A stretch of 64,000 nt of DNA from a bacterium (GTDB taxonomy: Bacteria > Patescibacteriota > Saccharimonadia > Saccharimonadales > Saccharimonadaceae). The DNA lies in the NCBI GenBank assembly GCA_030429445.1, contig JAUIFG010000002.1, positions 1 through 64,000 on the forward strand, in the 5' to 3' direction. The notes under the pieces were generated by a model. It made no database searches. It was not told where the DNA came from and worked only from the letters and a program-made list of their open reading frames with translations. The first letter of the stretch is position 1, and every line of letters begins with the position of its first letter. A program made the position numbers and the translations under genes. This document shows positions 47,345 to 55,047 of this stretch, piece after piece.

Positions 47345-48574
47345 TTATTTCTTCCTGTCGAGCAAACTCTCTATTCCCGGTAACTTCTTGCCAGCCATCA
47401 GGTCCAAGCTTGCCCCTCCGCCAGTTGATACATGAGTAAAGCTACTACCTTTTTTAGCATCCCATTTCAGGACAAAATCTGCCGTATCACCACCTCCGAC
47501 AATTGACGTGATCTCGGGGTGAGTTGCAAGTGCAAGCGCCATACGCGCCGACCCATGCGAAAACTCACGCAATTCATCAACACCCAGTGGACCATTCCAG
47601 ATAACAGACTTTGCTTGCCCAACGATTTTGGTAAATTTTTCTATCGACTCATCGCCAATATCCAACATCATTTCATCCGTTTTAATTCTATCCAATTGCT
47701 GATTTTGCCGTTTTTCTGATTCGTCCATTTTGGTTGCAACAGCTGTGTCTACTGGCAAAACAATAAATTCATCGATGCTATCTCCAACTTTTTTGCGTGC
47801 TGCCTCATAAATCCCATCTAGTGTCGCCTTTTGATCTGATTCGATTTTACTTGCGCCAACATGAACCCCTTTGTAATTCAAAAAAGTATTCGCCATCGCA
47901 CCACCAATAAGTATCGTATCCGCCAACTCTACAAATCGCTCGACTATTTGTATCTTGTCACTCACCTTGGCGCCACCGAGCACTGCCACAAAAGGTCGTT
48001 TTGGATTCTCCATAACTTCGTTAATGGTGTTGTATTCGTGTTTGAGCAGTAGTCCCGCAACACTTGGTAGCTGCAGAGTGATCGCATGAGTACTGGTATG
48101 GGCTCGATGGATCACGCCAAATCCATCTTGGACAAAATAATCTGCCTGCGCCACATGAGCAATTTCTTCTGCAAATTCATCGCTGTCTTTTTCTTCGCGC
48201 TCGTCAAAGCGAAGATTTTGTAGCATAACAATACTACCCTGACGAGCTTGATGAACTGCTTGATATGCACCATCACCAACAATATCGTCAATAAAGGTAA
48301 CTGTTTGATCGATGAGTTCTCCGAGTCGCTTTGCAATCGGCTCCAGACTAAACGATAAATCATGCCCCTCAGGACGACCCAAATGACTTATCAAAACCAG
48401 CGAACAGCCCTTGTTGAGTAAGTACTGGAGAGTTGGTAAGCTGGCCCGAATACGCAGATCATCCCCAATTTCGCCATCTTTGAGCGGAACATTATAGTCA
48501 ACACGAACCAGTACACGATGATGTTGACCGTGGCCAAGTGGCAAATCATGAATTGTCTGTTTGAAAAATCCCAC
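47345..48574 (-). CDS. pgk: phosphoglycerate kinase
   Basis: 409 aa. LVRVDYNVPLKDGEI (N-terminal signature), LISHLGRPEG, DGFGVIHRAHTST, VAVLGGAKVSDKI, and IVGGGDTADFVLK near the C-terminus. The start is GTG with AGAAGG 7 nt upstream. Converts 1,3-bisphosphoglycerate to 3-phosphoglycerate with ATP formation. Confidence 0.95.
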   Translation of the reverse strand: MGFFKQTIHDLPLGHGQHHRVLVRVDYNVPLKDGEIGDDLRIRASLPTLQYLLNKGCSLVLISHLGRPEGHDLSFSLEPIAKRLGELIDQTVTFIDDIVGDGAYQAVHQARQGSIVMLQNLRFDEREEKDSDEFAEEIAHVAQADYFVQDGFGVIHRAHTSTHAITLQLPSVAGLLLKHEYNTINEVMENPKRPFVAVLGGAKVSDKIQIVERFVELADTILIGGAMANTFLNYKGVHVGASKIESDQKATLDGIYEAARKKVGDSIDEFIVLPVDTAVATKMDESEKRQNQQLDRIKTDEMMLDIGDESIEKFTKIVGQAKSVIWNGPLGVDELREFSHGSARMALALATHPEITSIVGGGDTADFVLKWDAKKGSSFTHVSTGGGASLDLMAGKKLPGIESLLDRKK

Positions 48575-48630
48575 CCTTAAACCTTCTTTTGCTTTTATAA
48601 TACTTGATTCTAACGCTTATGACTAGATGG

Positions 48631-48796
48631 CCACATCAGCGCATTTGAGTGCAGTGCAAGGCAGAAGCGAAGCACGGAACGAACCGTATAAAAATACGGT
48701 GAGGTGAGTACTGGAGCTACTAACGCAGCAATGTACCAAAAGTCGCCAGGCGCGTACAGCTCCGCTGGACGGCAGGGTGACGATGCGTTGATGTGG
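48631..48796 (-). ncRNA. structured element between pyk and pgk (candidate ncRNA or repeat)
   Basis: Begins 1 nt after the pyk stop. The ends pair over 13 bp with one mismatch (CCACATCAgCGCA at 48631-48643 and TGCGTTGATGTGG at 48784-48796). Inside are a perfect 7-bp tetraloop hairpin ACCGTAT/ATACGGT (48683-48700) and a 6-bp helix GGAGCT/AGCTCC (48713-48718 with 48758-48763). No reading frame fits. It does not match tRNA, 4.5S or 6S RNA features that I know. It could also act as pyk terminator or pgk leader; the strand is assumed from its neighbours. Confidence 0.5.
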
Positions 48797-48797
48797 A

Positions 48798-50219
48798 TTA
48801 TTCTAACACGCGGACACGAATAGTATCGGTCCCTCCAGTGACACCCGGATGTCGACCACTCACAATCACTACCGTCGTTTTTTCTTCGTCTCCAAACAAG
48901 CCTTCGGCTTTTAGCTGTTTGACCAGTTCATATCCAACTTTCTCGCCATCGGGTCGAACAAATGATCGAGTTGCATAGCTGAGTGCTAATTGTTGCGCCG
49001 AACGAAGCTCGCTGGTAACGGCAAAGATTGGTAAATTTGGTCGATTAGAAGCAACTTTTGCGGCCGTTAATCCCGATCTTGTCTCTGCAACAATTGCGCT
49101 TGCATCCATTTGATCAGCCAAGCTAACAGCGGCGGTACTAATCGCATCCTGCCTCGTTTTTACACCATGAATATAATCACTAATTGTCGCCACCGCACTG
49201 TGTTCTTGGGTATATAAAATCACTTTTTTCATTGCGGCAACAGCTTCGAGAGGATAATGACCATTTGCCGTCTCATCACTTAACATCACTGTATCAGCGC
49301 CCAAAACAACGGCAGTTGCTATGTCGCTAACCTCCGCACGTGTTGGCTCTGGTGAATCCACCATACTTGCCATCATCTGCGTCGCGACTATCGAAAGTTT
49401 GCCATGCTTACGACAAAGAGCAATAATTTTTCGCTGCACAATTGGAACGACTTCTGCCCCCGCTTCCACAGCCAAATCACCCCTTGCCACCATCACACCG
49501 TCACTCGCTTTGACAATTTTTTCTAGTATGCCATCTTTGATTGCAGCCTTTGTTTCTACTTTGGCAATAATATGGGCCGTGGATCCGTGACTGAGCAATA
49601 TCTGTCGAAGTGCATGAATATCCTCTGGTGACTGGACAAAACTCAGAGCAACATAGTCGATATCGTGATGAGCACCAAACTCAATATCTCGCATATCCTT
49701 CGCAGTTAGAATGTCGCCAGCAAAATCCGTTTCAGGTAAGTTGATGCCTTTACGACTCGATAATGTACCACTGTTTTCTACTTTAACAAGAACCACAGTG
49801 TCATCTTTTACCTGGACGACTGTTGTTCGAACTTTGCCATCAAACATATAAAGTGGTTCACCGGCTTTGACTTTTTCGGCCAGATTGTACTGCACTGGCA
49901 ATACGTGATCACTATCATGTTCGATGCCATACGCTAGCGTCAGCACGTCGCCTTCCTTCACTTCGACATCATGCCGCAAATTTCCTAGACGAATTTTTGG
50001 CCCCTGAAGGTCTTGAACAATTGCAACAGGCTTGCCTTTCTTTTGACTTGCCTCACGCACCCATGCGATTTGCCTCTCGACATCTTCATATTTTGCGTGC
50101 GAGAAATTAAAACGAAAGCCATTAACCCCGTTGTCGATCAAAGTATTCATCACTTCAAGATTATCGACTGGAGGCCCAACTGATGCTAATATTTTTGTTC
50201 GTTTAAAGATTATACTCAC
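48798..50219 (-). CDS. pyk: pyruvate kinase
   Basis: 473 aa. KILASVGPPVD, GFRFNFSHAKYED, GDLAVEAGAEVVP, the ATQMMASMVDSPEPTRAEV active-site signature, and a C-terminal allosteric domain (VVIVSGRHPGVTGGTDTIRV). Makes pyruvate and ATP from PEP. The start is GTG with TGTATACT ending 7 nt upstream, so leaderless with a GTG start. Confidence 0.95.
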   Translation of the reverse strand: MSIIFKRTKILASVGPPVDNLEVMNTLIDNGVNGFRFNFSHAKYEDVERQIAWVREASQKKGKPVAIVQDLQGPKIRLGNLRHDVEVKEGDVLTLAYGIEHDSDHVLPVQYNLAEKVKAGEPLYMFDGKVRTTVVQVKDDTVVLVKVENSGTLSSRKGINLPETDFAGDILTAKDMRDIEFGAHHDIDYVALSFVQSPEDIHALRQILLSHGSTAHIIAKVETKAAIKDGILEKIVKASDGVMVARGDLAVEAGAEVVPIVQRKIIALCRKHGKLSIVATQMMASMVDSPEPTRAEVSDIATAVVLGADTVMLSDETANGHYPLEAVAAMKKVILYTQEHSAVATISDYIHGVKTRQDAISTAAVSLADQMDASAIVAETRSGLTAAKVASNRPNLPIFAVTSELRSAQQLALSYATRSFVRPDGEKVGYELVKQLKAEGLFGDEEKTTVVIVSGRHPGVTGGTDTIRVRVLE

Positions 50220-50322
50220 TACGTCCAGTATACATATCCCCTCCGTAAAATGGAACGAGACTCCGTACTCAAAAAAGCACCTGATCTATCCGCGCTTACT
50301 GTCTGACCTAGATTATTATTAT

Positions 50323-50535
50323 TTATACAAGCTTCTTGGTTGGTTGGTTTCCACCGTATGCCGAGTTGCCATAACTAAAATCAGTAGCAACCGGTTTTTG
50401 GCTTTGTACAGATAAAAGCCTAGAAACAGTACCTGCACTCGCGATAGCGATAACGCCCACTGCGGCATGCTTTAGGAAATCCTGGCGATCCATTTTTTTA
50501 TTGAGTAGTGTTTGAAGTTGTGTTTTTATTACCAT
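50323..50535 (-). CDS. small exported or membrane-anchored protein
   Basis: About 70 aa from MVIKTQLQTLLNKK. The segment MDRQDFLKHAAVGVIAIASAGTV resembles a Tat-type N-region (DRxxFLK) with RQ in place of RR, followed by a short hydrophobic helix; the rest is Gly/Asn/Tyr-rich (YGNSAYGGN). AGAGA upstream supports this ATG; an in-frame ATG at 50574 is possible. Function unknown. Confidence 0.6.
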   Translation of the reverse strand: MVIKTQLQTLLNKKMDRQDFLKHAAVGVIAIASAGTVSRLLSVQSQKPVATDFSYGNSAYGGNQPTKKLV

Positions 50536-50576
50536 GTTTTTCTCTTTATCCTTGTGCTTAACTCTATTAAACATGT

Positions 50577-51185
50577 TCAACCGACTCGCGTCAAGCTATT
50601 TTTTAAGGTTGAGGCTCCTCCTGTAAGTTTTGGATGCCGACAACGAATAATGTATGCAGGCGGTATATTTCTGAATTCACGAGATATTTTGACATCATCA
50701 AAATACGATTCAAAGAAACCTTTTTTTAGTAGAGTGTATTGAAATGCAATGAACTCACCTTTATCGCCAAGTAGTTTAGAGGTGCTCTGCAGTATACTCG
50801 CAGAGATCCGAACCGGAAGCGCAGCAAATGGTAGCCCCGAAACAACGTAATCAGGGGCGTCCAGTGAATATTCTTTTTTCAGTAAATCAACGTGCTCGGC
50901 AGACGCATTAATAATATTTACTCCGCTTGTTGATTTATATTTTTGATAAAGCTTTTGGTAAAAAGTCTGGTTGGTTTCGATAACCAGTAGTCTAGTTCCT
51001 GGTTTCATGCGTTTTACTATTTCCGCAGTAAATACACCCGTTCCTGGTCCGTATTCGATAATGACTTTTGCTCGCTCAAAATCAATCGATTCAACCATCT
51101 TTCGAGCGAGAAAACGACTGCTTGGCGCTACTGCACCAACGCTTCGAATGTCTTTTATATATTCGGCGAGAAAACGAAAGTTCAT
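50577..51185 (-). CDS. class I SAM methyltransferase, phospholipid N-methyltransferase-like
   Basis: 202 aa. N-terminal RSVGAVAPSSRFLARKMVE and SAM motif IIEYGPGTGVFTAEIV, then ETNQTFYQKL and YVVSGLPFAALP in place of the NPPY-type motif. This is the layout of PmtA-type and KsgA-related enzymes. Could methylate a lipid head group or RNA. TACAAT ends 8 nt before the ATG. Confidence 0.75.
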   Translation of the reverse strand: MNFRFLAEYIKDIRSVGAVAPSSRFLARKMVESIDFERAKVIIEYGPGTGVFTAEIVKRMKPGTRLLVIETNQTFYQKLYQKYKSTSGVNIINASAEHVDLLKKEYSLDAPDYVVSGLPFAALPVRISASILQSTSKLLGDKGEFIAFQYTLLKKGFFESYFDDVKISREFRNIPPAYIIRCRHPKLTGGASTLKNSLTRVG

Positions 51186-51208
51186 TAGGTTCTATTGTAG
51201 CTTGTTTG

Positions 51209-51222
51209 GGTGATCTCACCGG
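51209..51222 (-). repeat. partial copy of the tRNA-Glu 3' end
   Basis: GGTGATCTCACCGG is identical to 51430-51443, the acceptor/T-stem 3' part of the tRNA-Glu gene. The 200 nt between the copies hold short hairpins (GCCAGC/GCTGGC, GATGC/GCATC) and no gene. Confidence 0.5.
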
Positions 51223-51388
51223 TCCAATAAAGTTATTCACCGGGACATCGCCAGCAAGCTGGCTCCTCCGTTCTCTCGCTCAAGAAAATGCTTCGCGCTT
51301 TCTTTCACTTCGTTCACTACGCCGAACCCAGATTCGCGCGATGCTAAAGCATCTCGCATCCGGGTTAGATTCACCGCGTGAGCATCAT

Positions 51389-51431
51389 CCAAAGAAATAA
51401 ACCCATCACAAGGATGGGTTTATTTCTTTGG
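51389..51431 (-). terminator. terminator of tRNA-Glu
   Basis: Perfect 19-bp inverted repeat (51389-51407 with 51413-51431) and a 5-nt loop ACAAG. One arm includes the CCA end of the tRNA, so folding competes with the mature 3' end. Confidence 0.75.
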
Positions 51432-51503
51432 TGATCTCACCGGGAATCGAACCCGGATTGCCAGGATGAAAACCTGGTGTCCTAACCGTTAGACGATGAG
51501 ACC
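51429..51503 (-). tRNA. tRNA-Glu(TTC), CCA encoded
   Basis: Complete cloverleaf: acceptor GGTCTCA/TGAGATC with one G-U pair, discriminator A and encoded CCA, anticodon arm CCAGG-TTTTCAT-CCTGG (anticodon TTC), and T-arm CCGGG-TTCGATT-CCCGG. A probable substrate of MnmA. Confidence 0.97.
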
Positions 51504-51566
51504 ATGATTTTATTGTAATGTACGGTTCTTTTGTTTTGCAGAAATTTGCGTTATACGACCGGACAG

Positions 51567-51680
51567 CCTGGTGTCATAGTCACGTTCCGTGACCCCATGA
51601 GTCAGGCAAATGAACTAGTTCATTTGTGACATCATCTTGCGACCCGCCACTGGCGGTTCTCACATTAGACGATGAGACCA
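51567..51680 (-). pseudogene. broken second tRNA-Glu copy with a hairpin-rich insertion
   Basis: The 5' segment (51665-51680) is identical over 16 nt to 51489-51504 of the intact tRNA-Glu, and 51567-51575 repeats its GACACCAGG. Between them, where the intact gene has only about 7 nt of D-loop, lie about 90 nt holding perfect hairpins CCGCCA/TGGCGG (51644-51656), a 20-nt palindrome (51607-51626) and GTCACG/CGTGAC (51579-51593). The 3' half of the tRNA is missing. Confidence 0.5.
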
Positions 51681-51923
51681 AATTCTGAGTGAAATGAAGT
51701 GAAAATGTCTTGCATTTTCAACCATTTCCGAGGAATTTGGGGTCAATTTGGTCCGAAGGATCCAAATGGAGACCGAATCCGTGTCTATAAATCTCTACGC
51801 CAACAGAGGTATTCATGTTTCGTAGCTCCGCCCACTATACCAAAATAGTAATTCTTTGTCCACCCCTGTTCTAAGGTGTAAATACAAAAAGCTTGTGTTT
51901 TATTTATTTTTGTGTGGTAAGCA

Positions 51924-51952
51924 TTGACTTTTTGAGCATTTTATGCTAGATT
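51924..51952 (+). promoter_or_regulatory. promoter of the lipoprotein gene
   Basis: TTGACT (51924-51929), 17-nt spacer, TAGATT (51947-51952) with TGC just upstream (extended -10). Predicted start near 51959. Confidence 0.6.
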
Positions 51953-51958
51953 AATAGA

Positions 51959-52203
51959 GACAGTTGTTCTGGGTGGAGTCTCATGGCAACGGTGGAAACT
52001 TTACAAGTCAGATTGTTACAGGACATGACATTTTTTGTCCTGTAACCCGTACACGCTATTTTTTATTTGGTTTGTGCCACCCACCCCACATCCTAGGCAC
52101 CATTCTGCCGATCATTATATGGTCGCTAGAATGGTGCCTGAATAGAGGGCATCGACTGACAACCGTCAAAATCGAGCCCTCTTGGAAGGGGGAGCTAGGG
52201 AGC
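51959..52203 (+). ncRNA. hairpin-rich 5' leader of the lipoprotein gene
   Basis: About 245 nt with three successive strong hairpins: an 11-bp perfect stem 52015-52025/52036-52046 with a T-rich loop; a 12-bp perfect stem 52095-52106/52128-52139 containing a further 7-bp inner stem; and a 7-bp stem 52144-52150/52176-52182. Then GGGGGAG and the ATG. An in-frame open stretch runs through it, but the lipoprotein signal peptide sets the real start at 52204. Candidate attenuator, riboswitch or RNA stabiliser; class not recognised. Confidence 0.5.
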
Positions 52204-53340
52204 ATGAAAGTGAAACAAAATTGGAGACGCTTGCTACTCATCCTGGGTGCAACCGCTACCATCATTGCGATGGTTGTCGGGTGCTCGCAGACTGTGAGTG
52301 AGGAACCTGCAGAAACACCGCCCACGAGTGAATCAGTCCTATCCCCCGAACAGTTTACTTCGGTAGACTCGCCAGGTGGAATATATGACAATGTTCCACT
52401 AGTGGACGGACCAGACGTGGTTGGTGACTCAACAAACCTACCCAACGTTCGCCCACTGGTCGACACCGTCGAACAATGTGGCGCACTGTGGGATTCATGG
52501 GACGATGTCCTAACCTGTAAGGGCGACGACGAAGAGTACATGAGTAGCTTTGACTTCTTTGCGAACGATCTCGGTTTTAATCGAGCGGACGTAAAAAAGT
52601 GGGCAACGGCCGTTCCCGGCTATAACGCTCAGTACATCATGGTCGCCAACTGGCCAGAAATGGAAGACCCTCTGCGAGCCCGCGCAGAACTGGTTAGTCA
52701 AGGTATCCTCACTTGGGAGCAGGCTGATAAGTTGCCGGTTCGAGTGGAGAACTGCTTCATGAACACCCGAGACCTGGAGACAGATCATCCCGGGAGGTTT
52801 GCAGATTGCCAGCGACGACAGGTGCGAGTCACGCTTGCGCCATTAGTACTCAATGACAAAAACAGGGTCGTTAAGGCTCTGATGGGTTCGGGTACGATGG
52901 CCGATTGTGGCAATCAGTGGTGGAGAGTTGTGATTCGACATACGTCGACGCCACCTCCTCCTCCGCCACCACCGCCGACAGTGACGACAACGCCACCGTG
53001 GACACCGCCACCAACAACGGTGACGACAGTGACGACAACGCCACCGACAACAACAACGGTGACAACGACGCCACCAACGACGACGTTGGCCCCAAAACCG
53101 CCAACGCATCACCCGGAACAACCTCCGGGCGAGACGCCGCATCCAGCGCCGCCACGTCCGGTCGAAACTGTTCCACCGCCACCCGAGCCAACTCCGATTC
53201 AACCGGAGTTGCCAACGGCGGCACCAACGGTGGCACCTCCAGTAAATCCGACACCGCCTCCACCTCCAGTGGAGCCGGAATTGCCAAAGACAACGGTGCC
53301 TCCAACAACGGAGATCACTCGTCCGCCTTCGGCACCATGA
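52204..53340 (+). CDS. Pro/Thr-rich secreted lipoprotein
   Basis: 378 aa. Basic start (MKVKQNWRR), hydrophobic core and lipobox VVGC, giving a lipid-anchored protein at residue about 25. A folded middle domain (residues 60-240) has paired Cys (VEQCGALWDSWDDVLTCKG; VENCFMN, RFADCQRR, MADCGNQWW). The last 140 residues are Pro/Thr-rich with a run of nine prolines and TTTVTTTPP repeats, probably a wall-spanning, possibly glycosylated stalk. PPP runs would need EF-P for translation. SD GGGGGAG upstream. Confidence 0.8.
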   Translation: MKVKQNWRRLLLILGATATIIAMVVGCSQTVSEEPAETPPTSESVLSPEQFTSVDSPGGIYDNVPLVDGPDVVGDSTNLPNVRPLVDTVEQCGALWDSWDDVLTCKGDDEEYMSSFDFFANDLGFNRADVKKWATAVPGYNAQYIMVANWPEMEDPLRARAELVSQGILTWEQADKLPVRVENCFMNTRDLETDHPGRFADCQRRQVRVTLAPLVLNDKNRVVKALMGSGTMADCGNQWWRVVIRHTSTPPPPPPPPPTVTTTPPWTPPPTTVTTVTTTPPTTTTVTTTPPTTTLAPKPPTHHPEQPPGETPHPAPPRPVETVPPPPEPTPIQPELPTAAPTVAPPVNPTPPPPPVEPELPKTTVPPTTEITRPPSAP

Positions 53341-53373
53341 ACGTCCAAATAACAATTACATAGCAGTACGGGG

Positions 53374-53404
53374 CCCATGGCCAGTCCACCAGACTGGTCA
53401 TGGG
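53374..53404 (+). terminator. hairpin after the lipoprotein gene
   Basis: 12-bp stem CCCATGGCCAGT/ACTGGTCATGGG with one G-T pair and a 7-nt loop, 34 nt after the stop; the following sequence is only mildly T-rich. Confidence 0.5.
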
Positions 53405-53527
53405 ATAACCCATGTTTTGTAACAATCTGACTTGAACCAAGTTAGCCTTAACAATTAGCCTCGAACAAGAATAAATTAAATAAATTTTCGATGGTGGGAA
53501 TCGAAAGACTAACCTAAAGGAGAATGT

Positions 53528-54751
53528 ATGAAAGCATTTTTTACTGCTATCAAGCAGTCACCAAAACTCGCTGCCCTTACGGCAGTACTCGTTGGTGCTA
53601 TCGTTGTTCCCGCCACCCTGTTGGCATGGGGACCAGATCGCCCAACATACACGATGGCGAATCCTGCTGATCACGTTGTTTTCAACTCGATCACAGATAA
53701 CCCAGACCAAGGTGACGAACGTAATTTTGTAAACGTTCGTGAAGCTGGTGTCGGCACATACGATGACGACATCCAACTAAAGCCAGGTAAAGAATATGAA
53801 GTTTCTGTTTTTTATCATAACAACGCTTCATCAACCCTCAACGATGCCGAGCATGACTATGCCGGTATCGCACTGAACGCAATGATGCGCGTACAAATGC
53901 CTGCCAGCGTAAAAGCTGGTCAGGAAGCCCGAATTACTGGCTTCGTGAGTGCCGATAACGCACAGCCTGGACAAGTATGGGACGAAGCTTATGGGCAAGC
54001 TTCTCAGGATATGGACCTTCGATACGTTCAAAACTCTGCAAAGATTCATACCAACGGCGCTATCAACGGTCAAACATTGCCAAATAGTTTTTTGACGACT
54101 GGTGCATTACTCGGCTATGACGCCTTTGACGGTAAATTGCCTGGTTGTAACGAATACGAAGGCTGGGTTGTCTTCCGTTTCAAAACGGTCGCCCCAGACT
54201 TTTCAGTCGATAAAGTTGTTTCAAAAGTTGGTTCAAATACCTACTCAAACAGCGTCCAGGTGAAACCTGGTGACAAAGTTGAATACCAAATCGAGTACAA
54301 AAATACCGGTTCGGTTAACCAGAAAGATGTTGTCATCAAAGACCAACTCCCTGCTGGCGTTACCTATATCCCGGGTTCAACACATGTTGCAAACCCTGGT
54401 AGTAACGGTGAATGGGTAAAAATCTCTAGCGATAAGGTCGTTACATCTGGTATTAATATCGGTACCTATGGACCCGGCAGTAACGCTTTTGTCTCATTCA
54501 AAGCAAATGTTGTTGACGCAGAGAAACTAAAGTGCGGATTGAATACGATTGTTAATAAAGCAACTGTTGTAACGCGCGATGGTGAAAAGTCAGACAACGC
54601 TACTATTACCGTTCAACGAGTATGTAAAAATGTACCAACTGAGCTACCACAAACTGGCATCGATCAAGGTATCCTTGCAATTGTCGGTATGAGTACGCTC
54701 ACCGGTAGTGCAGTCTACGCATTTCGTAGCCGTAACTTGCTTCGAGGCTAA
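53528..54751 (+). CDS. LPQTG-anchored surface protein with DUF11 domain
   Basis: 407 aa. Signal peptide (LAALTAVLVGAIVVPATLLAWG), an N-terminal beta-rich domain, a DUF11 repeat near 225-350 (VQVKPGDKVEYQIEYKNTG, VVIKDQLPAGVTYIPGS), then the sorting signal LPQTG, a hydrophobic helix and RSRNLLRG. Expected to be displayed on the cell surface by a sortase, none of which is in the window. Very good SD (AAAGGAG) and a strong terminator suggest high expression. Confidence 0.88.
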   Translation: MKAFFTAIKQSPKLAALTAVLVGAIVVPATLLAWGPDRPTYTMANPADHVVFNSITDNPDQGDERNFVNVREAGVGTYDDDIQLKPGKEYEVSVFYHNNASSTLNDAEHDYAGIALNAMMRVQMPASVKAGQEARITGFVSADNAQPGQVWDEAYGQASQDMDLRYVQNSAKIHTNGAINGQTLPNSFLTTGALLGYDAFDGKLPGCNEYEGWVVFRFKTVAPDFSVDKVVSKVGSNTYSNSVQVKPGDKVEYQIEYKNTGSVNQKDVVIKDQLPAGVTYIPGSTHVANPGSNGEWVKISSDKVVTSGINIGTYGPGSNAFVSFKANVVDAEKLKCGLNTIVNKATVVTRDGEKSDNATITVQRVCKNVPTELPQTGIDQGILAIVGMSTLTGSAVYAFRSRNLLRG

Positions 54752-54790
54752 TCGAGTCTGACCGCTCTTGAGCAATCAGCTCGTACTCCC

Positions 54791-54821
54791 AAATAACCCC
54801 CGCATTGTGCGGGGGTTATTT
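54791..54821 (+). terminator. strong Rho-independent terminator
   Basis: Perfect 14-bp stem AAATAACCCCCGCA/TGCGGGGGTTATTT with a TTG loop, T-rich end. Follows the LPQTG gene and sits directly in front of the next promoter. Confidence 0.9.
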
Positions 54822-54837
54822 GTTGTATGATAGTTGT

Positions 54838-55047
54838 ATGAGTTCAAAGAAAAAACGAAACAAGCAGTACAAGGGAGGCGCGTCGAGCATTGCGCCCACG
54901 GTCATCAAGGTTAGCGCCGTCAAACGTCATCCACTCCACCAATGGTGGCTCGATCACAAACGTCTTGCCAAGCCAGTTTTTATTATCACGACTATTGTCG
55001 CTGTCATCGCTCTCGTTGTCGTTGGCATTGTCAGTATTATTTTTTAG
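54838..55047 (+). CDS. small basic single-helix membrane protein
   Basis: 69 aa from MSSKKKRNKQYKGG. A strongly basic cytosolic half, then one membrane helix (PVFIITTIVAVIALVVVGIVSIIF) reaching the C-terminus. TATGAT ends 6 nt before the ATG, right after the terminator. The 3' end overlaps the histidine kinase gene by 11 nt (convergent). Function unknown. Confidence 0.75.
   Translation: MSSKKKRNKQYKGGASSIAPTVIKVSAVKRHPLHQWWLDHKRLAKPVFIITTIVAVIALVVVGIVSIIF

Noticed and set aside
48631-48796. 4.5S RNA, 6S RNA, RNase P RNA or tRNA
   Set aside because: Lacks the conserved core sequences and the cloverleaf; only general structure is claimed.
51964-52203. N-terminal 80-residue extension of the lipoprotein
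   Set aside because: It lies over three perfect hairpins, and the signal peptide with lipobox begins only at 52204 behind an SD.
52843-53355. 170-aa Arg/Trp-rich antisense frame and other long frames over the lipoprotein tail
   Set aside because: They arise from the simple Pro/Thr codon repeats on the plus strand; composition is not protein-like and there is no start signal.
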